64,000 nt of DNA from Rotaria sp. Silwood1 (taxonomy: Eukaryota > Rotifera > Eurotatoria > Philodinida > Philodinidae). The notes under the pieces were generated by a model that was given only the letters and a program-made list of their open reading frames with translations, did no database searches and was not told the origin of the DNA. This document shows, piece after piece, positions 34,990 to 46,013 of the stretch. How positions within the stretch are numbered: the stretch's first letter is position 1; each line of letters opens with the position of its first letter. The stretch is from positions 146,459-210,458 of the forward strand of contig CAJNOP010000207.1 of assembly GCA_905250075.1 (NCBI GenBank), read 5' to 3'. A program made the position numbers and the translations under genes.

Positions 34990-35862
34990 ATGTATTCGAA
35001 TAAGTTAAATATTGCTTTGGTATTATTATTATTATTATTAATATTTTTTAAAATAACAAAGTCTGATGATAGTGATGATGATTATACTGATGATGATGAT
35101 GATGATGATAATAATGAAGAATTAGAAGATTGTCGACAAGATATTGATATAAAAACATTTAAAAAAACCGGTCAACTTAAATTATGTGATTCATTAGAAA
35201 AAGCATCATTGAAATCTCGAATTAAATTAAAAATATTTACAAATCATAGTGAACAAATAATTCATATTCGAGCATTATCATTATCACCATCATCATTAAA
35301 AACTAATATTTTAAATAAATCACTTATTGAATTAACAACTGATATAATTGAAGATTTTAAATATCCAACTAGTTTATTATTTATTGATAATTTTCAATTT
35401 ATTTCTTTTTCAACACTTAAATCAATATTATTATCATTAATTAATGTTGATTTTAATTTACTTGGTAAAAATTTAAAAAAAACATTATTTATTCCTAAAG
35501 GTGGACATAAACAAATTCTTAGTTGTTCAGGAAATTATTATCCGAAACAAAATATTCAATTATTAAATATAAAACCAGCTTTTACTAAAGAAATAATATG
35601 TAATAAAGAACCACAACATGATAAATTCTTTACACTTCAAGAAAAACTTTATGTTAATCGATCGGATGAAAAAAATTTTCGTTTAGTTCAAATTCATCAA
35701 GATGATCAAAATAAAATAAGTCGAACAAGTTGGTATACATGTAATAATCAAAAATCATGTAGTTTAGGTATACAAAATAAATTAATGTTAGATAAAACTG
35801 TTAATTATGTTTTGAAATTTTTACAAAAAAGTCGAGCTGAAAAAAAATCTTCATCTGGTTAA
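34990..35862 (+). CDS. Secreted acidic protein of unknown function (290 aa), intronless
   Basis: The open frame starts at ATG 34990 with a signal peptide (MYSNKLNIALVLLLLLLIFF, cleavage probably near residue 25). An Asp/Asn/Glu-rich stretch (residues about 26-47) follows, then a mixed hydrophobic-polar domain with six cysteines that could form disulfides. They are in EDCRQ, KLCDS, LSCSG, IICNK, WYTCN and KSCSL. N-glycosylation sequons occur (NHS, NKS, NRS). There is no transmembrane helix after the signal. Codon use is strongly A/T at third positions, like the flanking DNA. AATAAA at 35875-35880, just after the stop, is a possible polyadenylation signal. I do not recognise the family. Confidence 0.75.
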   Translation: MYSNKLNIALVLLLLLLIFFKITKSDDSDDDYTDDDDDDDNNEELEDCRQDIDIKTFKKTGQLKLCDSLEKASLKSRIKLKIFTNHSEQIIHIRALSLSPSSLKTNILNKSLIELTTDIIEDFKYPTSLLFIDNFQFISFSTLKSILLSLINVDFNLLGKNLKKTLFIPKGGHKQILSCSGNYYPKQNIQLLNIKPAFTKEIICNKEPQHDKFFTLQEKLYVNRSDEKNFRLVQIHQDDQNKISRTSWYTCNNQKSCSLGIQNKLMLDKTVNYVLKFLQKSRAEKKSSSG

Positions 35863-36928
35863 ATCAATTTTATTAATAAAAACATTTTCTTTGTTAAAGA
35901 TCTAAAGATCTTATTTTTAATCTATTCATATATTTATCGATTTAATATTTTATTTGATTCGTTTTTTTTTCTTTAATTATTTTCAATCATTATTATTATT
36001 ATTATTACTATTTTAATAACAGTTTAGATTTAAATAAACAAATGAAATAAAATAACATTCTCATTCTTTATTTTAATTAATAAAAAAATATTTCTATGTC
36101 AAATAATATTAATCTTAGTTGTTGAATATTATATCTCAAATAATAATTAATTTAAATTAAATAAAACAATTTTCAAAATGAATTTATTTTCAATTTTAAA
36201 TCATTGTTAATAATAATTGCAAATTCGATTTAAATAAACTTCTTTGTTTTCTTTCCGAATAAGTCAAATAAATATTAACAAAATATCGAATTATTCATTT
36301 CTTTCAAAAAAGAAAAAATTTTTAAGTAATGATGTATATATTCTATCAAAAGTAAATCTTATTGATTTCCTTGAAATATTTACCATGTCCCGATGTTATA
36401 TTCGTTTGTTTTACAATTATTCTTTATGTTGAAATAGTTTTTAACCAATCGAACTATTTCGTGAAACATAATCTGAAAGGAGTGTTGAAGTGTATAGGGT
36501 AGAAATTTTGCACCCACTACCCCCTACAGACCGTGACAGAGAAACTGTAGTTCTAAAGCATCAGATAAACGGATAGCTTCAAATGTGTCGCAAAGAAATG
36601 GAACAAAACGATTTTCGTTTTATTAGTAAAAATGGATCCATCGTGTTTCACATTTTGAATTCCGCAAGGTATTGCGCTAACAGCTTTTTTCTTTCAAGAT
36701 TATTATATATATTCCAAAAACAAAAAAAAAATCTTCAGTTCAATTGAGCGAATAAAACCTTTTATTCAATGAATAATCTATATGAATAGTATAAAACTAG
36801 CTTCGATTAAATATTAAAAAAAAAAACGTAAGACTATTTAAAGCGAGATAATATCCATCAATAAATAAGCTTTGATTTTTCTTTTCAAATCGAATAAATT
36901 TTATTTATTTTTGTTAGTTGAAATAAAA
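35863..36928. other. Intergenic DNA between the two secreted-protein genes
   Basis: Mostly AT-rich. It includes a short imperfect hairpin near 36498-36528 (AGGGTAGAAATTTTGCACCC, then ACTACCCCCT). No coding frame was recognised. Confidence 0.45.
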
Positions 36929-37205
36929 ATGATAAATAAGATAAATATTATTCTATTTCTCTTAACAATATGTTCATTTGTTGATGATAAACCTTTATCT
37001 AAAAATAATGATAATGATTTAGAATTATTAAATGAAAAAGCTCAAATGTTTGTTCGTTCAATGTTAAATTATGATGATCAAGACAATAATGATGAAACAT
37101 CATTTGATAAAAGAGAACGTTGAAAACAATTGTGTTCCATGTAAATTTAAAATAAATCTATGTTATGCACCTAATATTTGTGTGAAAATTTTTTTTTCGG
37201 AATGA
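36929..37205 (+). CDS. Small Cys-rich secreted peptide precursor, apparently frameshifted
   Basis: The frame from ATG 36929 encodes a signal peptide (MINKINIILFLLTICSFVDD) and an acidic propeptide containing ELLNEKAQMFVRSMLNYDDQ. It reaches a dibasic DKR at about 37108-37116 and stops at TGA 37121-37123. The +1 frame is open from 37113 to a stop at 37203-37205. It reads NCVPCKFKINLCYAPNICVK, a compact C-x2-C-x6-C-x5-C pattern typical of a disulfide-bonded mature peptide. Signal, acidic pro-region, dibasic site and Cys-rich end is the usual order of peptide precursors. The shift falls at an AAAA run (37109-37112), so it may be an assembly error, a real mutation or a missed splice. The peptide family is not recognised and no function is assigned. 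Confidence 0.5.
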
Positions 37206-40200
37206 ATATATGAAAATAAAAATAGATGAATTTGGAAAGTAATACTTCTATATTGGTTTTTTTTTAAATCTCTATATTGATGATTATTATTTAATTAGAT
37301 ATTTTCTTTTTCTTCTTAAACTTGCTTTTATCATTCAATTTCGAATCTATTTTATTTGTTTAATGTTCTGAAAAAATTTAATTTAATTATTGATAGAAAA
37401 ATTTTCAAATAATAAATATAAATTTGATCAATTATTCATCAATATTATTCATTCTTACTATATTTATAATATGTTTAATTCATCTAGAATAATTTAAATC
37501 AAATTTATTTTTATCTTAGTTTTTTGTTTTTTGTTTTTTCATCAAAACTATTTAATTGCTTGGTTTATTTCATTCAATTTAATAAATTGACAACGATATG
37601 TTCTTGTTTATAAATAAGAATAATCATTATTAATAAGAGATTTATAAAACAATTCTGAATATAATTGTTAAAAATGAAAATTATTTAATAGAAATAATTA
37701 TAATTATAGATAAATATATGAAAAATATTCGATATACTTGTTCACTTATTTTATAAATAAATATGATTAAAAATAGAAAAGTCTAAGAAAAAAAAAAAAA
37801 ACTTTCGAATTTGTTTTCAATGATTATTGTTTAAGTTGAACAAGTATGATATCACTTCTATAGAACTTTATTATTGTTATTAATATGAATAAATAATAAG
37901 AGAATTTATTTATTATTGTTAGTTTAACTCTTTCATTCAATAAATTAATGAAAATCAATAGATTTATTTTATCGAAAAAATATTTATCACTATTTACAGA
38001 TTAAATCTTTTCGGTTTATTTTGTCAAGAAAAAACAAATATATATTTATCAGTTTTTGTTTGTTTAGCTAGATTTTTAATCTCCGATAATCAAATGAAAA
38101 TAATTAAGCAGTTTATAAACTAATCTATCATCGCTTGATTAATTAACTCTTTTTTTTTTATGTTTTACATATTATCAATAAAGAGTCAAGAAGGATGTCG
38201 ATCACATTGTTAAATGGCATTTTTTGTTGTTGTATAGTTTTATTGACGAAAATGTTCACTCTATATATTATATTGACAGAACATATTAATTGTTCATAAT
38301 TTATAAGGCCAATATTCATTTAATATATAAATTGAGTGTTAACCATTTTAAAAATGGTTGATTAAGTTACTTGTATAGAATTTGCCTAATGTATAATTAT
38401 CAAAAATAAAACATGTATAAATGAATATAAGGCTTGTTCTATCAGTAACATTTTTATGTTTGAGTAGATATATTCCATATTCTCACAGTTTAAACTCTAC
38501 TGACATTCGTTATTGACATAAATTATCTGACTAAAGTTTTTCTTAGGTCATTTTATAAGAAATTCAATTGAATACTATAACTAAGACATCGAAGATACTT
38601 TATAAATAAATTTAAGTTAACTGAAATGAAAATCAACAGATTTCATTTGAATTGACTTTTCATATATTAAGATTTATTTTCAATCTTTATTTGTCAAAGG
38701 AGTAATTTTCAATTTATTTGAAATTATTATTATTATTATTATAAAATATTGTCTATTAAATTAGATAAATAATGAAAATTTGTTCGAAAATTTAATGCAA
38801 CAAAGTAATATAATGAGATTTATACGAATTATTTCGATTAATAATAATAAACTATGAATGATAAAAGGAATCTTTAAACGGAAGATATTATTGATAATAG
38901 ATTGATCAAATAGTGAAAATGTCTTATGGATGACGACGATTGATATCTTCTTTCGGAAAAGAATTTAATCAAAATCATATATTACATTTCGAGAGAAAAA
39001 TCTTTAAACTATACGATTAAATAAACAACTTTTATTATATGTATACGAAGAACATTCTCAGAACAAAAAAAACGTCAAAATAAAACTAAATAAATGAATA
39101 TTGATTAAGAAAATTTTCAAAAAACTATTCTCTCAATTAATTTTATATTTTTAAAGTATCAGGCAAATATATATGTATACATACGATCGAAATAGACACT
39201 TTGCTTTTTTCAATTTAATTAAAAGATGAAAATCTCTAGGAAGAAAATCGAAACTATAAACAAATTCGATGTTTTATTTATATAATTATGTTAAATAATT
39301 TGAATAAAATTTTAATTTGAAGATATTTAATGATGTTAATATTATCGTCAAAACTGTTTTAAATAAAAAAAAAGTGATTATCCGTATAAACGTGACAACT
39401 GTTTAATTAATATAATATATAAATATAATTATGTATTATGTTTATATAATCAATCTTCTTGACAAATATATTTTGTTCTTAATCAGTAGGATTATGTTGA
39501 AATATAATATCATTTTATTTAAGAATTATTTATTTAATAACTCTCATCGAATAAAATAAAATATATTAGTCGACGATTATTTCGACGTTTAACATATATA
39601 ACTGTAAAAACAGAGTTTTGACGCAGACAATTTTACTAAATAATTGTCTAAAAGAAAATATTTTTCTCTAATCTATAAATTTATTTTCTTTTGATTTCTA
39701 ACGAAATTTGTTTCTATAGAATAATAATATTCAACAATATATTATTTCAATTAAAATAAATAAAAACAAAAAAATTGTTCTACTATAAATGATAATAATA
39801 AATATTTTATATGGATTTGATGATATAATATATTAATATTTAAATCGATAATAACTTTTCATAAATAAATATATTCAATATAAAAATAAACATATATTAT
39901 TGATTATTTGATAATTTTATTTTAATTTATAATTATTGATATATGAATATTGAAATTTATTTTCAATCTTATCTATTTAAATAAACCACTTTAGAGTTAA
40001 ATTAAATAATTAGATTTTGATTTTCTCTATTTTTCCCAAATATTAAACAATGATAAATATATTATAGAAGTTCATATAAACACATTGAAGAAAACAAACT
40101 TTTGTCGAACTAATATTTATTCATTTTATTAATTATTGAATAAGATTGTCACGTCTATAAATTTGTTTGTTTTTTTTCATTGTTTATAATAATATTATAA

Positions 40201-43200
40201 TTTGAATAATTTTTAGTTTTTAAAACTTATCATATTTATTATACTATTTCAATATGAATTTTTCTATTGAGATGATTTTATAGAAAAATAATCATCGAGA
40301 AATATTTATTTATTTATTTATTTATTATCATTATCAATCAATAATAAATAGAATTTATTTAAATCTAATAACTTAACTTATACAAAAAAAACACAAAAGA
40401 ATTCATCATCTCTTTTATTATTTTTATCATCTTTAATAAATAAACAAATAACATTATAACGACACAACAATCATATTCAAATTAAATAAACATTTTTATT
40501 TATATATATATATGTGTGTGTGTGTTTTATTGATTGTGTTCAATTAAATAAAAGATATGTTTTGTTTCATTAATAATATAATATAGTCAATTATATAAAT
40601 TATTATTCTTATCAATAAATCTGTTATCAATAATGATCAATTTGACCCTTGATAAAAGGATCACATCAGATTATTTTATTTATTCAGACTTGTCTTTACA
40701 ATAATAATAAAATCGATTAACTAGTCAGTAAATAAGTTTATTTAAATAATTGTATAAAATAATCATATTGAACTAAATATATATCGAATTGGAATAAAAA
40801 GATATTTAATATAATATAATAAAGTTATCTGACGAGATTTCTTAACAAGGCCGATAGAGATAATGATTACTAAAAAATAAATATAATCGATTGTTAATCA
40901 ATTGTTTATTGATATATTTAACTATTATTTATTTAATTAAATAAATTTCAAAGAATAATTTATTATTTTATGAAATATTGAACTAACAAATAATATATAT
41001 AAATATACTTCGATTTATAATTAATTTCTCTCGATAATTATTTAATATTTATTTTTCGTTTTCTATTTAATCAATATTATTTATTTTAATTGTTTTTCTC
41101 GAGATTTTTCTATATCAATTAATTGAAATAAAATAAATAAAAACAATATTCTCAATAGAAAAACTAATAACAAAAAAAAAATTGATTGAATATTTAACAT
41201 AAAATTAATTATTTAAATATTTAATAATTTAAATAAAATATTATTTATAAACAAGATCAAATTATTTCGAACAATATTTATATAAATATATATATAATTA
41301 TCTATCTATATTTTTTTTTTAGTTTTAAATAATTTATTCAAATAAAATAAATAAAAATTAATTGAGTTTATTTATTTATTATTCAATATAGAAAAGAGAG
41401 TAAACATTTACAAATAAATGTCAATATGCTTCTTTTTTTTTCTATATTAAAATGAATAAAAAATCTTTAAGATAAATAACCAACTAAATTCTATTATAGA
41501 TATAATTAGTTCATTTTGTTTATTTTAAGTAATCGATGATTTTTTGTTTTTTTGTTAATTGACTTGTTATCATATTAGTTTTTAATTATTTCTAAATAAA
41601 TTTATCTTTATTGTTAAAATTGTGTATTTATGATAAATAATAAATATAATAATAATAATATATAATTAATCATATTTGATAACACATTATAAATATATGA
41701 AAATTTATTTAATTCAATTTCAATTATTTAACTTTGAATTCATTATAAATAATTAAATAAAATCTTTAACATTAACATATATATATATATATGTATTAGG
41801 AAATAAATATTCAAAAACTAGACCTATATCAAAAATCGTTTTAGTGAAGACGAATAGATCAATAATAATTATTTTTCTTTGATTAAAATTAATAAAATAT
41901 TTATTTAATCAAACATATTTTAAAAGTATTATTTAATATATTAATCATATATTATATATTTTTATTTTATTCTTTATTTGAGAAAAATCATTAAATTAAT
42001 TAAGTTTGTTTTTTTTGTTTTCCTATAATAGAAATAAATATAAATAAGTAAGTAAGTAAGAGCAAACTATATTTGACTCTAGTATTGTTTGACATATATA
42101 CTATTCGTTTGATTTCATTTAAAATGATAATATTTACATTGAGAAAGTTCGGAAAAAAATTCGTTAAATTTCTATTGAATATTATTTAAAATGATTTCAC
42201 TTCAGAGAAAAAAAAACGACTGTTTAAGTTAAGTTTGATATATTAAATTATTTATTTATAACAAAGAATTCCTTATTAACATATGTATAATAAATTCTTA
42301 TAGAATATTTGTCAATCGATTTCTTCAATTATTTTTATTTAAAAACTTTTTCGAAATCGATTAGCTCCTTTTTTTTAAAAATATTTGACTATGACAACAT
42401 GAGATCTTATTTATTTCATTATTACTATTGATATACTATCAAAGACACTTAAACAAAAAATATTTTGAAATAATATTAGAGACAAATATATAACAATTCT
42501 CTTATTCTAGACAAATTTTATCTAAATTCGAACGCTAAACGAACTATATTAAAAGTACTACAATGTTGTTTCAACAACACGGAATATATTTTTGAATAAA
42601 ACCATAGAGAATCGCTCAGTGCTACTAGAAATAAGCTGGTGAGTATTGGGATTTTTCTTGTCGTGTTTAACATAAACTGGAATTTCTTGGAGTCAAATAG
42701 TGGAGAACATGATTATAACCGCAGTATTAAATATTATCGTAAGTAACGATTTTTCAAAGCGCCTTGTTCTTGGTTGTAACCACAGTATCTTATTCTACAG
42801 GTTTTCAGTTTAATTTGCATCGAATGTTCATTGTTGTCGTTAGAGATTTCCTTGAATACATATTGAAGTATGAGAGAACGAGTAAAAACAAAGAAGTATT
42901 CTAATAAATTTGTCACTTAAAATAAACTTTTTATGTAATTAAACTTGTAGAAGTTGACTGCACCAGTCGTTGAAGGGTAGATCAATTGACTACGTCTTGA
43001 AAATATCGCTATTTATCTCTCAATATTGAAAAGCTAAATATATAAAATCTAACATCTGTCTCCTATTAAAACTGATCAAAAGCGCGATTTTTTTTGCGAA
43101 ATGTTTTTCCTTGGGTGTATACGTTTTTTTTTTGCTATTCTTTTTCTAGATTATTTATTTATTTACTGTACAATGTTTCAACTCTTTAAACAACTATATG

Positions 43201-45180
43201 AAATTCGTCAAATGAAAATCGATGCAGAGTGATCACTCTATATGAAATTTCGTGTTCTATTGAATATTGGATACAACATCTATGATCAATATCTAGTCTA
43301 AGAATCAAATCGATCAATGTAGATAGTTATATGGAATAATTCGAATCTATATAAAATATTCATATAGAATAGTATCAACTCAAATTAATGTATTATCATT
43401 GGTGATAGATAATCGACATATTAATGAAATACATTAATAATTAAAGTGAAAGAAATTCTATTATTTAATTCAATTAATAATAGAAGTAACGCTCGTCTAT
43501 GTGACTCACTTTATCCTCTATTGAATATTTGACTGTTTCAGTATAATACACTGCTGTATCAGTGTCAATATTAATGTAGGCATCAGTCTTGTTGTATACA
43601 ATGTCATGTGTGATACTTATTCCTATTAAGTTCATCCAATAAAAGTTAATAATCACATAGTAATATCGAAAGGAAATCTATATAAGTTACACTAAGACAG
43701 GAATATCCATATGTCCTGAAAAAAAATAGATTATATTCAATATGTAGAGTGAATCAATAAAGAAAGTATATTAACGACATTAGATTGAAAATTCTAATAA
43801 ATATCTGTACATTTATCAGTATATGAACCGGCATATTTCATTTATCAGTGTCTCCTACAAACATGTGTGTGTTTAGCTTTACTTTTAGATTAAAATAAAT
43901 CATATTTGATCAAACGGATGTTCGAAATACAACACTTGAATGACGCTTGTAATAAAATAAATCATCGAATTCGACAAATAATTCCAAAAAACTCAAATAG
44001 ATTTCTACAAGTGAATACGCATAAACACGAACACATTAATGACAGAAAAGCTTATTTTATTTCGCATCAAACTTTCTTCGGATAGATTGAACTGAATTAT
44101 CACACCTGTTCTTACATTTCATTAATAAATCCTTATTAGTCTTTTCTGATAATTCTGCTTCCTATTCAATTTACTAGATCTAAACTGTAAACATATTTTT
44201 GATGGATAACAACAACTGGAAGTATTCTTTGAAAGAATTTGACAATGTAGCAACAATATATCCTCCATTATTTGAACGAACTTAATTAATAGCTATTTAT
44301 TCTGTTTTTACCCTAAAACAAAGTGACGTCATTTTGATATATTTATTTATATAACCTTCTTCGAGTCCTAGTTATGACAATTTCTATCAGTCAAAACTTC
44401 TGCTGAAAAACAAATGTAAACAATGAAATAATAAGTCAGAAAAAAAAGTAATGCGAGTAGGCGAAGATACCGATAATATTGAATTGAATTTAGGTATTAT
44501 GTATATCAATGTAAGTATGTATCTGAATATGAATAGGTTGATCTTGTTCTGTTTCACATATACATCGTAGAACAATCTCAAATATAGTTTATTGTAGTGA
44601 GGTTGTCGAGTCTGTAATCTCGTTAACACATCTGAATAAGTTACTCTTTGAATCATGGTCAGATCACAGGTTAATTTTATTTCATACCACTCTATGTTCA
44701 ATGCATTGAAAACTGATTGTTTCTCTAAAAAACAAAACTTACCTTAACGATAGAATTTTAACTGGAAACATTCGCCTATATAATTTTTTAGATAGAAAAA
44801 AAACTGAAGCTCAAAATTTTGAAAATTCGACTTCGGTGACCTCAATTACCTTTAGTGTAACATTATAAGTAACGTCTAAGTAAATTTGACCTCTGATGTT
44901 TTTTTGATCTTTAAAGATAGAAACACATCTAGTTTCATGTAATTGTTGGTAGAGTCGAGGATATAAATGAATTTTAGGTTAGATCAATATGTGTCTAGAT
45001 AATAATTGATTAATAGAATAATTAGATTTAATTTTAAATATTTTTCTTTTTTTTGTTTTGTTTTTATTTTCTAGACTAAAACTAATATTATTTTATTGAA
45101 AAATTTAGAATAAATATATTAAATTCTATTCTAATAGATAATTATTCTATAATAAATGATAAATAAAATAAAATAAAATA
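37206..45180. other. Extremely AT-rich gene-poor region
   Basis: No convincing gene was found over about 8 kb. The sequence is dominated by TAAATAAA, TTTATT and ATTATT words. Minus-strand frames at 43474-43656 and 44387-44701 are less biased and could be isolated exons, but no domain or splice chain was found. A frame at about 44100-44280 (minus) is similarly open. Simple repeats include TATT runs at 40308-40324 and (TA)/(TG) at 40499-40525. Confidence 0.5.
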
Positions 45181-45191
45181 AATATATTATA

Positions 45192-46013
45192 TTATGGATG
45201 AGCACCCAAAGGTAAAAGGGATTTTTTAAATGTTGAATTAATAATAATAGCAGCACAACCATACCATGCTATAAATGCAGTTATTATTCCAAACCATCCT
45301 CCCAAATTTATAAATAAAGGTAAATTAGCAAGATTTCCAATAATTAAAAATAAAAAAGTTATATTAAGTATAGTAAATAAAATAAATAAAAATTTTGATG
45401 TTCGAAATGCAGCAATATTCATTATTAATGTAAATATAAACCAAGCTAATAGAAAAAGACCTGTGGCTTTTTTTACATTTACATCTAAAATTTGTTTTAA
45501 TTGTGGTAATATAATATGAACATAACCAGCAAATGACATCCAAAAAGCTCCATAACTTGTAAATGCTGTTGCACCAAATATATTATTTAATTTAAATTCC
45601 CACATACCAGATAAAAATTGAGCTAAACCACCATAAAATAATGCAACTGGTAAAACAACTGGTTCTAATTTAATATTAATTAAATATGAACCAGCATTAA
45701 ATACAGATAAAATAAATGTTGTTAATGCAAATGCACCAAGACCAAGTGCACCTGGATTTGCTATTCCGGTTTGAGTTTGAGTTTTATTTCCAACACGACT
45801 TAATAATTCTTGAAATTGTTCATTTGATATTATTACAGAACCAGATGAATGATGAATATCACCTGTTAAACTTTTTATTGGAATCTTAAAAAACAAAAAC
45901 AATAAAACATATAATCACTTTTAAAGATAAATCTTTAAACATACCACTGTTGTTCCAGTTGATTGAGATATAAATGGTTCAGTCTCTGAAGTACTTGTTG
46001 GCACTTTTGACAT
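45192..46013 (-). CDS. GPR1/FUN34/YaaH (SatP) family acetate/ammonium transporter, two exons
   Basis: Exon 1 is 45945-46013 (starts MSKVPTSTSETEPFISQSTG) and exon 2 is 45192-45884. They are joined by a 60-bp GTATGT..TTTTTTAAG intron in phase 0, giving 253 residues. After a soluble N-terminal tail comes the family signature ANPGALGLGAFALTTF (NPG at about 66-68). Six membrane helices follow, including PVALFYGGLAQFLSGMWEF, FTSYGAFWMSFAGYV and GIITAFIAWYGCAAIIIN. Family members move acetate or related small anions with protons, or export ammonium, across membranes. The family is common in fungi, bacteria and archaea and unusual in animals, so horizontal acquisition followed by intron gain is a reasonable inference. 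Codon use matches the AT-rich surroundings. The gene looks intact. Confidence 0.85.

Noticed and set aside
43474-44701. Minus-strand frames of 60 and 104 codons as a gene
   Set aside because: Composition is somewhat protein-like, but no domain, splice chain or signal could be established.
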